Source: Desmodus rotundus (taxonomy: Eukaryota > Chordata > Mammalia > Chiroptera > Phyllostomidae). From it: DNA of 64,000 nucleotides. The notes beneath the pieces are model-generated. The model did not search any database, was not told where the DNA came from, and saw only the letters and a program-made list of their open reading frames with translations. The stretch's first letter is position 1. Every line of letters begins with the position of its first letter. Positions 23,901 to 34,581 of this stretch are shown in pieces. The DNA lies in assembly GCF_022682495.2 (NCBI RefSeq), contig NC_071399.1, positions 2,647,342-2,711,341 on the forward strand, read 5' to 3'. Made by a program: the position numbers and the translations under genes.

Positions 23901-26900
23901 GATGGCCTGTAGGTTACAGATTACATGGGACAAAATCACAGACACTGTGGGTCGGGGGCTGGGGGTCCTGCTGGGGCTGATGGGCTGGAGGTGAGGTAAG
24001 GGTGAGGAATCATTTCTTCAGGTCTCCAGGACAGTGCTGAGGTCTGCTCTGGTGTCTCTCTGTCCCGTCTCCTGGGCACGTAGCTGGGGGTCATTCCACC
24101 TTAAGGCTCAGGAGCTGATGCATCACTTAGGTCAAGATGTGACCTTTAGTCTGCCAGAGGTCCAGACCCTGTGACTGTTAGCCAGGTCGGGGGACTGTCT
24201 CCTGCTCGGGGGTTGCTGGTGTTGGAGAGAAAGGCTGGGTCTCTGGGGAGAATAGACAGAGAAAGATGATTTCCAGAGCTAGTATTTAAAACCAAATCTG
24301 AAGTCATAAGGACGCTCAGGTTCACCACCAGCAGTGCACAAGGGTCCTGGTTTCTCCATATCCCCCCAATACTATTCCACCTGCTTTTGCAGACACCTTA
24401 CAACAACCCAGCAGAGCACGTGGTACTGCCCAGCTACACCTGGATGGTCGGGAGCTGTGAAGCAGTCTTTCTGGGGCCCCTAGGACCACAGTGGGGCTAG
24501 GACTTGGGCTGAGTCTCTCTGACTACAAAGTCCACGCTCCCTTTATCCTGCAAGACTATATTTTTATTGGACCAACAGGTTCTAAATTATCCATAAACAT
24601 TAGTGTAAATTATAGTAGTGAAACTGGGGGTCTCACCTAATGAAACATTTGAGGCCCTGGGATGGGCCATCGGCTTGGGCGGTCATCACATCAGTGGATG
24701 GGAAGTCCCTCTTGCTGGCGAACATTTATTTATTTCCCAGTTTTGATCAGAGCAGGAACTGTCATCATTTCAGCAGCCCATGGAGGAAGTGGGGCCTTCC
24801 GTGAGGGGGAGGGTAGAAAATGCTCCTCATGCCGAAGGGAAGAGCTCTGAGTTTTCAGAAGGGCCGGTGGAGGGGACTTCTCTCCATTCATTTGGATGCA
24901 TCGCTGGGCGCTTTTCTGGTTTAGCTGCAGAAGCGCGCTGATTACAGGAATCTGCGGGCACAGAGCAGGGGGCAGGAAGGAAAGCAGGAGCCGGCTGCCC
25001 AGCGCCCCCCCAGGTCTATACCCTGGGGCTGGCTATCCCTCAGCCTCCTCATCTTGAAGATGAGAAGCCATGGTATGGGTGGCAGACAGAGTAACCAGCT
25101 AACGCTTGCAAAGCCCTTCCTGCGGGACCTGCCCTGAGCTCCCCCGGAACGTGGCTGTTCTCGTTCCCTGGGATGTGTCCTGCTGGAGCGGTATTCTATT
25201 GTCCGCTTCCAGCATTCCCTTCTGAATATGCTGACTCTGCCTTCTCCTGCTGGGTTGGCACAGCAGTTTCAGCTGGGGTCTGTTGTGCCTCCTAGGGGAC
25301 ATCTGGCCAGTTCTGGAGACATTTTTGTTACCACTTCTGGAGGTGTTACCAGCAGCCAGTACCCAGAGGCCACGGGTGCTGCTCATAGTCCTGCAGGGAA
25401 CAGACCAGCCCCTGGGACAAAGGCCCGCCCAGCCCAAGGTGAAAACAGTGCTGAGGCCGAAAAACCCTGGGGGAAAATAATGTAATTTACTCTCCTGTCC
25501 CACGTGATAGGGCTGTATCGTCTGCTGTCTGAGAATGGTACACCTTGGTTCCAGGACCGTGCGCTCACCAACAATCCGTGGGAGCCGAGGGGTGTGGTGT
25601 GGGCAGATCTTATCAGAGGGCCTGGTCCTGGAGCTGGCTGCACTTGGATTTCTTTCCTCTGACTCATTCTGCAAACAGTCACTGAGCCCTTCGTGCTGCC
25701 AGGCTGTGCTGCAGCTGGGCTTTCAGCCATGGGACAGCCGAACCTTGCAGGTGGCAGGGGCGGTAAACAAGGTCTAGTAGCCTCCAAGCAAGATAAGTCC
25801 CCGGGAGGTGAGGTGCATGATGTTCCCTGTAAGTTCAGGTCCACAGCCGGGTTCCACACGCTAACCCCACCGCGAGTTGTGCCGAGGGAGGTCGGCCGTG
25901 CAGCTGGGACAATGCGCAGGCTTTTCTGTTTTTAGGAACGTGCCCTACATTCCTCTTAAAAAGCCAGCCACAGCTTTTAATCTGCTCCACGTGAGCAGGA
26001 GGCGCTGGCCATCAGGGGGCCCCTGCACCACCACACCCGTGCCCTTCATGTGTGAGCCTGAGTGGGACTTTGTCAATGTGGGGAGCCCATGTGAGGTTTG
26101 GGAAGTGGTGGCAATGTGGAGGCTGTGACTATGGGGAGAGGGGAGTGTTCTGTGATCTGGGCTGAGCCATGCAGGGGACACCCCTTCAGTGCCCCCCCAT
26201 CTGCACCAGTCCAGCCCCAGCGAACTCCCATGTTTGATGGTCCGTGTTCTGTGATCCATGCTCACGGACTCATGTTTGGTTGTCTGTGGCCCGTGGTCCC
26301 TGTTCAGGGATGCACGTTTTTTGGCCCCGGGGCCAGGCGTTCAGTACAACTAAGAGACCATGGTGAAGCTCACTGCTCGTGTTTCTGTGCAAATAAACTT
26401 AAGAGCAATTTAGAAAGCTCGGCTTAGTGAATAAAAATGTCTGCTGGATTTCATGCAGGATGATAGAAAAGCAAAATGGTGATTATGGTTCAAAATTTTC
26501 TTGTTATTGAAGAGAAAAAAACCCCAGACCACCAGCCTGGGAAACTCCCAAGAAACGTTATTTAATGAAGAAACAGCCCCGAGTTCTGGAATCGTGACTA
26601 TCAGGTATGTGGTTTTTACCTCAGACCCATCCGAGAAAAGCACCAACTTGATACCATTTTTCAGAGTGAAGAATGTTGTATTTTAAAAATTAAACTAATT
26701 TTGTCTTCGTGGGAGACTGTCGCAGCCTTCCTTTTCAGTCTCTGAGATGAAACATTGTCCTCTCTGAAGGGGCAGAAATCTCTGTTCTTTCCACCAGAAA
26801 GGAAACGTGGCCCCACCCTTCGGGAAACGTAGGCCGCCTCCCTGGTGGTGCAGCGGCTGCAGGGCTGACGTGGGCGCCGCCACATTGCCACATGGACCAT

Positions 26901-27454
26901 GTGAGACTCTCAACGTTGGCCCCACACAGCTGTTCCAGCGTGTGAAGGGCAGTGGTCCTCGAGGGGAAGTCTCAGAAATGTTTAACCCACACGCGCCGGA
27001 CTTTTCTGCAGGTTAAAAAACAAATTTGGTCACCCTCTTTTAGGACTTCTGAGGGACCAGCCAGAATGGTTCACTTTCCTGGGGTGGGCAGTGCCTTCAA
27101 TGGTAGTGACGCTCTCAGGCAGGAAGTCGTGAGAACAGAGGCCAGAGGAAAGCTGAAGGCTGGGAGAGCTGAGCTGTCCAGACGGTGACGAGGCGTTTCG
27201 AGAATTAACGGTGCATCACCACAGAGCTGTCCCTGAGTGGCCCGGGGCGGAGGGCTGGCCTTCGGATGGGAAGTTCCTTCACGTGGGACCTGTGGTCGGA
27301 AACGCAGGCCCAGGGTCGGAGTCTTTCGTGGACAGGGAGTCGGAATTGAACCGCCACTTGTGGGACCTGAGGAAGGGCTGAAGACAAACCCTAAACACAC
27401 AGCCTCACCTTCTTCCTTTTGCACGAAAGTCGCTGAGTTTGCGAGGGGTTTGCT
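23901..27454. other. Intergenic DNA
   Basis: No gene recognised. It includes the hAT-like copy at 25270-25490. Remaining open frames lack domains. Confidence 0.5.
25270..25490 (+). mobile_element. hAT-like ancient DNA transposon copy
   Basis: It contains 'ctaggggacatctggcca' and 'ctggagacatttttgttacc', then 'aggccacgggtgctgctc', matching the order of old non-autonomous hAT repeats of mammals and resembling 6570-6800. Confidence 0.45.
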
Positions 27455-27655
27455 AATATTTTTAAAAAAATTTTATTGTTCAATTACAATTGTCCCCGTT
27501 TTTCCCTACTACTCTCCCCTGCCCTGCCCACCCCCAGGTTCAATCCTCCCCCACCCTCCATTGTCCTTTCCAACGGGTCCTTTACACATGTTCCTTGATG
27601 TGACCCTTCCCCTTCCTTCCCCCGTTGCCCCCCTATGGGTTTGCTCTTATTTAAC
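27455..27655 (-). mobile_element. L1 3' end fragment, antisense
   Basis: It starts 'aaaaaaattttattgttcaa', then a C-rich stretch and 'ctttacacatgttccttgat', the standard 3' end of the bat L1 lineage also seen at 36874 and 38303. No ORF. Confidence 0.7.
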
Positions 27656-28087
27656 GCTTCCTCTGGCCCCTGTGAGGCTGACCTACACGTGTTATGGAGA
27701 CAAAGCATAGAAGACACGTAGTGTCCCCTGCCTGCGACACCCTGGTCAGTCCGACTGGGACACGTGACCCAGCAAAAAGGAAACGTTCTCTCTGGAGCGA
27801 GTCGGTGGTCATTCTAGGTCGGCTGCAGGCCTCGCTTCCGGCCAATCACTGTTTCACCCGCACTTTCCGTGTGACACCGGCCGAGGAAGGACAGCCGTTC
27901 CAAACGCAGCAACGGTGGTCAGCATCCAATGCCTGCAAACACACTTCTGATGAGCACGGTGGGTAGAGGTGCTCTCCTTCCTCTTCTGTGGCATGTTTGT
28001 CCTGCTTCTGCTTATTGAAAAGTAATTTCATGTGTGTTGAATCTAATTAAAAGGAGATTATGTGTAAGTCTTTAAATTGGTGGGCGG

Positions 28088-28116
28088 GCGCACGCGCGCG
28101 CACACACACACACACG
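28088..28116. repeat. (GC)n/(CA)n compound microsatellite
   Basis: Alternating GC run passing into CA repeats, a purine-pyrimidine stretch of about 29 bases. Confidence 0.85.
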
Positions 28117-29281
28117 AAACGTTTTTCACCACAGGACGCTGGGGAAGCTTTACTCTGGGGATGTGGTTGCCAGGGGCGGGTGGTGGGCAGAGCAGGGGTC
28201 CTGTTGGCAAGGGAGATGGGGTGGTGTAGCTTGGTCCATGTGGTAGTGCCATTTGGCTTCAGTTTTCCTAAGGACTTGCATTCCCTGGTTTTCTCCTAAA
28301 CTGTTTTCTTTTTAGTGGGCATGGTGGTAAAGAACCCAGCACTCCTGGCATGGTGCACAGAGGGAACAACTTCCGCAGCAAGCAAGCTGTCCTGGCCCAG
28401 ACAGGGCCTGGACACAGGCGGAGACACACTGTCGCCCTCTGGTGGCGGGACGGACAGCTGCCCACACTCGTCCACCTGGGAGCCCCGCCAGCTCTCACTG
28501 TTCTCCAGCCTTTAAAACCTCCAGGCCCTTTGATTAACATGAAAATCCCACACTGACCCTCCCCCTCCACCAACCAGAGATTCTTAAGGGTGCCTGCTTG
28601 GGAATCACTGAATTTGTTCCACATTTTCATCAGCTGAGACTTGGCCCAATCTCTCTTGAAGTTTGTAAACAAAGCTGTTTTGTTTTTCCATTGGTCTGCT
28701 ATAGCTTGAACGTGCCTGTGTGAACAATTACCCTCACCTCTGGGAGGTTCTCTTGCTCCCGTGGAGGACAAACCTTCAATTTGATGATCGGAACTTCAGC
28801 TCAAGCTGAAGATCCCTTGAAGATTCCTTGAAGTTCTCTCATAATTATAAATTGCATGTTCCTCAAAAGCAAGGTGGTGAGTGGGTTCTCAAAGCCAGCG
28901 TCTCCCACGCCCCTCCCTGCCCCCCACCTCTCCTTCTACGTCCTCTCCTCGGCCTATTTCGTCTGTGCAGGGAAACGGTACGAACGGTGGCAATCCAGCC
29001 CTGCCCGTGGGTGGACTGGTTCCCGGTGCCAACCAGTGGTGGCTGGTGCCACTTCAATGCCAGCAGGAATCCCCAGTGAGGGGTGTGGTGGAGAAGGAAA
29101 CTTTATTTGGTGCAGACAACTCTCTGGTGACACAGCAGGGCTGGGAAACCAGCACAGCTCTGGAGAGACATGTTTGGATTGGGTTTCAGCTCCCGCTCGG
29201 GAGATGCCGTCCTCAGGCTTTGGTAGAATGGGCAAGAGTGCTCCCTGAGCCAGAAGGGAGCTGGTTTATAAGAACAGAAGT

Positions 29282-29512
29282 CCTGCTCTGGCTGGTGTGG
29301 CTCAGTGGATTGAGTGCTGGCCTGCAAACCAAAGGGTCCCCAGTTCAATTCCCAGTCAGGGCACATGCCTGGGTTGTAGGCCAGGTCCCCAGTCGGGGCT
29401 GCGTGAGAGGCAACCAGACATTGATGTTTTTCTCCCTCTCTTTCTCCCTCCCTTCCCCTCTCTCTGTAAAAAAAAAAAAAGAGTAAATAAAATCTTTAAA
29501 AACCCTCAAACA
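29282..29512 (+). mobile_element. Ves SINE, near full length, with target-site duplication
   Basis: tRNA-derived bat SINE. The A-box region reads GGCTGGTGTGGCTCAGTGG and the B-box region is near 'agttcaattccc'. The body with 'gtcagggcacatgcctggg' and a pyrimidine-rich tail leads to an A run at about 29468-29480. It is flanked by the direct repeat AACAGAAGT (29273-29281 and 29513-29521), which fixes its limits. It lies immediately upstream of the promoter-like cluster at 29550. Confidence 0.85.
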
Positions 29513-29549
29513 AACAGAAGTACCCCTGCTTCCCAATTAGTTCATTTTC

Positions 29550-29716
29550 ATGCAAATGAGGACTCCAAATCCTTGAAGTTTGATTGATCCCAAAGGCATT
29601 GTCCTGATTGGTCAGAATGGAGTTGCTCTAATTGGTCAGAGCTGTGCAGCTCTGATTGGAGGGGGAAGCCTCAGTCCTCCTGGTTGAAGTAGGATCCCAG
29701 GAACCCCCTTATAAGG
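29550..29716 (+). promoter_or_regulatory. Promoter-like cluster: octamer, three CCAAT boxes, TATA
   Basis: Octamer ATGCAAAT (29550-29557) is followed by three ATTGG motifs (inverted CCAAT) at 29607, 29631 and 29655, and a TATAAG at 29710-29715. No recognised exon follows. The layout resembles the U3 promoter of a retroviral LTR or an orphan RNA polymerase II promoter. Confidence 0.4.
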
Positions 29717-30584
29717 GTTGTTCAGCCGGCAGGAACACAGTGCAGGCAGGCAGTCCAGTGCCAGCCTCGCTGTGAAGTGCGGTTTGTGTGAGAGGCCCCT
29801 GTGCAGAAATGGTTGCTGGGCTCTGCTTCCCCCACCCTCCCATTTAGCAACCAGGAGCTTTTCTTTGTAGGTCTCTCTTTCTTTTTATTTTTTTTTCAAG
29901 GTTTGCACAGGCAAGTTACTTGTGTCACCTCAGTCATTTCACTCCTCTACCTCAGGCAGGAGGTAAATTCTCAGAGAAGGGAGGTCATTCACTCTGCTCA
30001 GCTGAGCTCAGGTGAGCTCAGGGGATGGATCTTTCTGATGACAGGTCTTTGAAGGGGGCACAGGGAACCACGCAGCCTCTGGCCAGCCAAGCCTCAGGGT
30101 GACCCTGGCATTCACGGCCGGGTCCCCTAGTCCTCAGGAGGCCTGTGGGGCTCTTCCCTGGGTCACCTGCAGTGCCCAGGAGTCCTGCCTCACGAGGTGC
30201 CACTCAGTCCTCTCTGCCTCCTCGGCCGAGTCCCTCCCCTCGGGCCACCCCCGCTTCCCTGATGCAGCCTGGGCCGCTGCCTTCTCCCAGTGTTTTCATC
30301 GCTTCTATGAGTTTCTCCTCGTGTCTGTGTGTCTGTGGCTTAGTCAGTTGTGTGCAGGGTCCTGGGCCACATGGTCCATGTCACGCCAGCTGGTCCTCGG
30401 CAACAGCTGGTGGCCGAATTCCAGGAAGGGGCTGGGTCCAGAACTGCCTTGCATGGGGGGCCCTGTCAGAGGGTCAGGAACCCCGACAGAGGTGCTCCAG
30501 GGCTTACACAACCGCAGCCCAACCCCGTGGGGGTGAGTGGGGGTGCCCTGGCCTCCTCCCCAGCACTTGCTCAGATCTGCGTGT

Positions 30585-30990
30585 TTATCAGTTGGCATTC
30601 CCCAGAGAAACAGAACCAATTTCTTTATTTTCAGGAATTGGCTCATGCGACTATGGAGCCTTGGCAAGTCCAAAAAAACCCTGAGGGGGCAGACCAGCAG
30701 GCTGGAGACTCAAGGAAGAGCCGATATTGTGTTTCCAGTCCAGGGGCCAATGGCTGGCAGACTCCTTCCTGCTCCGTGCGGTCACTCTGTGTTCTAGTCA
30801 GGCCTTCAGCTGATTGGACGAGGCCCAACCACACTATGGAGGGTAATCTGATTCACTCAAAGTTCACTGATATAAAGGTCAGCCTCATCCACAAAACACT
30901 CCCACAGAAACGTTCAGAATGATGCCTGATGAAATACCTGGGCGTGTAGCCCAGCCAAGTGGACACATAAGATTAACCGTCACAAGGTGT
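30585..30990 (+). mobile_element. LTR-retrotransposon fragment (ERVL-like)
   Basis: The stretch reads 'ccccagagaaacagaacc', 'aggaattggctcatgcgact' and 'gctggagactcaagg', with a tail containing 'gattggacgaggcccaacca'. This is the landmark order of a common mammalian LTR. Diverged, no viral genes. Confidence 0.5.
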
Positions 30991-33449
30991 TTCTTGGGTT
31001 TAGGTGTTCTTTGTCATTCGACGCCCCTCCACCGAAAGCCGCGCTCTGCTTTGCCTTCACGTGTGGGTTTCCAGCAATTTGAAGCCCCAAGATGGACAGC
31101 GTTTGAGGTCTTTCGGGAACGTCAGTCATACCCTGGTGCTCTGCAGTCCCGGGGGCTCTGGTCTCAAGTCTGGGCACCGGTGCCCTATTCACACTCAGCG
31201 ACTTTGCCGCATGAGGAAAGCATTTCGCTCTCTGAAGCCCTGGGTGTGAACCAGGAAGAGTGACACTTCTCTCACAAGCTTGCGATCACACACAGGGGAA
31301 GTGGTGAAGCATGGTGGGGTGCAGAGGGCGCCCCTGTGTTTATTCAGGTTTGTTGGCCTCAGGGGCGTCATGGGGCAGGCTGCAGCCTGTGCCTTTGCTG
31401 CGGCCTCGGTCCTGCCCACTCGCCCTGGAGTCCTGGGCGCCCTGCAGGCCACCCCCTTTAGCTGTGGCCGGCAGGCAAGTGGAGACCAGCGCCACTCTCT
31501 CCTCCATTTCTGCTTTCAGGGTGTCCCCGGGTTCTGGAGCTGACACCTGACGCCGTCACTGGTCTGAGTTCATGCCCCAGGTGAGCAGGAAGGAGCACAT
31601 GCTCGATGGTCCTCCTGAGGAGAGACCCAGAAGAGAAGGCTGAAGCGAAGATGCCCAAATGGCCCCAGCCTGCGTGGAGCAGGTGTGTGGCGACGGGCGA
31701 GTCCTGCCAGGCAAAGCAGAGCAGTCACGGACCTCGAGTTCGTGGCGCACTTCAGAATGTCACGTGACTCCCGGAAGCACTAGGTGACCGGCCAAACACA
31801 GGTCCTCTCCACTCCCTCCTCCCTGGTTTGGCCTGTTTGCTTATTCAGTTTTCATTCCTAGCCCTAGTGGACTGTTCACAAAGCTCACACTGGGTATACT
31901 GACAATTTTTCACTGAAGCGTAGCCTGGGTAGCGTGAGGAGCCCTGATCCTGAGCGTCCACGTGGACGAGTATTGACAAACACGTTCACCTGATGGACCC
32001 ACGTCCCCATCAAGATGTGAGATGCTTCCTCCCGCTCCTGCGTTACCTGCTCCCCTCTCCACTCCCCCAGCCCTTCCCGCCCCCCATCCCGGCACAGCTC
32101 TGCTCCCAACCCGGGGGCAAGGTCACGACACGGTCCTAGCAGGGGAAGGACCCAGGCTTTGCATTCTAACAGTTCAACTCACAGCCTTTCACTGTAGTTT
32201 CTTTTAAAGGCACACTTCCCCGTGAGCTCCGGCTGAACAGTGGGCATCAGGCCCCTGGAGGATGCAATACTTTTCTGCTGATGCTCACAGGGCGAGGGGA
32301 CCGGGCCAGTGACTGCGCTGGGGCTTGGCCCAGAGCAGGGACACGATCACTTGTGCTGAGTCAGTGACCAAAGAGTCAACGTGAAGAACAAAGGAGCGTG
32401 TGTCATCGGCTGGGTCAGAGTGTGCGTGTCACCTCTCTGGAGGTGTGAGCCGGGCCCCGGGTCTCCTGCACAGCAAGTGTGGGCTCTGGCACTGAGGAGA
32501 GGCGGCGGCTCCCGTGAGGGGGTCACCGCTGCAGAAGGTGGAATGAAGGAGGAACGTACGCCCCCACAAGCATTTGAAATGGACTGTGATCACCCCGTTT
32601 TCTCCTCTCTGCGTCTGAGGCTTGCCTTAGAGGCCTTGCTGACCCTGGAGGGACTGGCCCTCCCCGGGTTAGTAGTAAACAAGTTAGTAAACAAGGCTAC
32701 GTTTTCCCATTGTGATGAGAGGCGGATCCGTGGTTCCATGTTAATCCGCAGAGGAAAACTAACGAGGCCTCTGTGCCGCGCACCCAGCGCATCTCAGCCG
32801 AGCGGCCCTCTTGTCTGCCAAGCCCGGTGGGTCTGACTCGGCCACTAGCAATAACCGGAAGGTGGGGACTCTGCTCAGCACGCAGGACATTTTGAGCCTA
32901 TGGTCACACTGACCACTTGAGGGTTGGACCCAAGTCCCAATGAACCTGTGCCCACACTTGGAAGTTTGACGAAATTTCACAAAAAGGCTGGCCTTTTCTC
33001 AGGGACCACTAAAGCTAGACCTATGCTAGCCCAGGGCTGCCAACCCAGTCACGCGGGGTGAGCATGAATGAACCAGACACAGACATGAACCCAGGCAGAG
33101 GGAGGAAATAGGAGGCGGATTGGATGTGTCGTCTGAGCTTTTGACTCAAACTGAGCCTGAGTGTAGGGTTGTGCCCTCACGCGGTCACGGGTGGGAGTCT
33201 GCGTTTTGAAATAAGACTTGGGTTGTTATTTTGGCCTTGGAAGAGTCCTGACATGTCAAATGCCAGGGCAGCGCCAATGCAGAGACCAGGCTGCGAAGAC
33301 CGCATTGGGGACGTGAAAGGAAATGAGCCCCAAGGTACCAGGAGCAAGAGCTCCTTTCCCCCGGTTTTCAAGGGAAACGCACAGCGAATTTCTTGTACTC
33401 CACTGTCAGAGGAGCAGGGTGCTCAGGGAAAACCATAGTAGGGTGCAGC
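30991..33449. other. Intergenic DNA before the alpha-defensin array
   Basis: No gene or clear repeat recognised. Homology to the tandem alpha-defensin units begins at about 33450. Confidence 0.5.
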
Positions 33450-33547
33450 TCCTACAGGACGTTCAGGGCAGAATTCTTTAGAAAGGGAACCACACACATA
33501 TAAAAAGGCAAAAGAAAAATGCCCAACAACGAGGTGAGTGCTTGAGG

Positions 33548-33553
33548 TGTATT
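33548..33553 (-). terminator. Variant poly(A) signal of alpha-defensin gene 1
   Basis: At the position where every other gene in the array has AATAAA, gene 1 reads AATACA on the minus strand, about 105 bases after its stop codon. This is a weaker variant. Confidence 0.5.
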
Positions 33554-33654
33554 GGGGACAGAGAACGGAGAAAAGATGCAGGTGTGAATATTAGACACTT
33601 GTCCGAGTCTTCAGTGGGATCTGGTGGGGGGCTCTGGGTCTCGGCTCACAGAGC

Positions 33655-34398
33655 TCATTTACAGCAAAGCTTGTATTGATGGCCGTGGACCTTACACCTT
33701 CCAGAGGGACGCTCAAAAAACTTGCTGAAGATGGTAAGTCTGCACTTGACTCGGCAGTAGCAGACCTCTTTCGTTGCTCTCTGAAGGCCTGGGGAGGGAA
33801 GTGTAGGGTCAGGCTCAGCAGGGAGGGGACAGGGAAGGGGCTCAGCCAGCCTGATGGAGACCTTCTGAGAGGCCACAGGTCTACGCACTGCAGACAGCAC
33901 CTGCCTGGTCAGGGTGAAGGGATTGACAAGTCTGTCATAAGTTACAAGTGATCTTATTGGCTCTGTGTGGTCAGGCAGGATCTCGATTGTTCTGTGATCC
34001 TGGTCTATGACTCACATGCTTATATCTGTGTCTTGTCTGTCAAGCTCCTCCTGAACTTGGGGTGCTTATTTCTCCTGTCACTGAGGTGCGATTCCATTCT
34101 GAGCCTCGACTCCACGTCCCTTCCAACAAGCCCCTGTAATGTGCTGCCGCCCCAATTGCATGTAGGCAGGTGTCTCACCTCCAGCCCCTTGAGCGAAGTG
34201 TTCCTCTCTTGTGAAGGAGATGGCCACGTCCTGGTCCTCCTTCCCAGGCTGATCCTGGTCCTTGACCCCAGGCTGGTCCTGGTCCTCATCCCCAGGCTGG
34301 TCCTGGGCGGGAACCTGGTCAGCTGTCTCCTGCAGGGTCTGAGCCCAGGCCGGGAAGGCCAGGAGGAGAAGGGCAGTACGGAGAGCAAGGGTCCTCAT
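33655..34398 (-). CDS. Alpha-defensin gene 1 (displaced third cysteine)
   Basis: Secreted antimicrobial precursor; join 33655-33788 and 34179-34398 on the minus strand, 117 residues, intron 390 bp, phase 1, GT-AG. Exon 1 encodes a signal peptide (MRTLALRTALLLLAFPAWAQ) and an acidic propiece with three 8-residue repeats from residue 31. Exon 2 encodes the mature part, with cysteines spaced C-x-C-x3-C-x15-C-x9-CC instead of the family's C-x-C-x3/4-C-x9-C-x8/9-CC. By alignment to the Glu-Arg motif the usual CysIII position is Ser (AGC for TGC), and a new Cys lies six residues before it. The Glu-Arg pair and the Gly two residues before CysIV are kept. All six cysteines are present and the frame is open, so a functional but altered peptide is likely. 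Its poly(A) signal is non-canonical. Hand net charge is about +9 for exon 2 and -11 for the propiece. Confidence 0.9.
34237..34308 (-). repeat. 24-bp coding repeat, 3 copies (gene 1 propiece)
   Basis: Residues 31-54 are three 8-residue units: AQDQPGDE, DQDQPGVK, DQDQPGKE. In-frame minisatellite shared with the other alpha-defensin genes. Confidence 0.85.
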
Positions 34399-34471
34399 GG
34401 CTGAGGGTCACTGGAGGTCCGGGTTGGGTGAGAGGAAAGAATGGAGTGGTGGGGAGGGCCCAGGCAGCCTG

Positions 34472-34581
34472 TACTTATAGGGATGGGAGGAGGCTCGCAG
34501 ATTCCCAGACAGTGAGAGGGAGAGGCTGTGCCTTTGGGTAGCCTGTGGCCAAGACTGCCATGCCCTCAAAGCCCCTTTGAT
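34472..34581 (-). promoter_or_regulatory. Promoter of alpha-defensin gene 1
   Basis: TATAAGTA at 34479-34472, 74 bases beyond the ATG, and a TCF/LEF-like CTTTGAT (plus strand, 34575-34581). The TATA box adjoins the coding exon, so no separate 5' exon is required, as in enteric alpha-defensins. Confidence 0.7.

Noticed and set aside
28881..29486. 201-codon plus-strand frame
   Set aside because: Its C-terminal part is translated Ves SINE sequence; the remainder has no recognisable domain.
34237..34308. Possible CRISPR-like or satellite array
   Set aside because: The repeats are directly adjacent, in frame and without spacers; this is a coding minisatellite in a mammalian gene.
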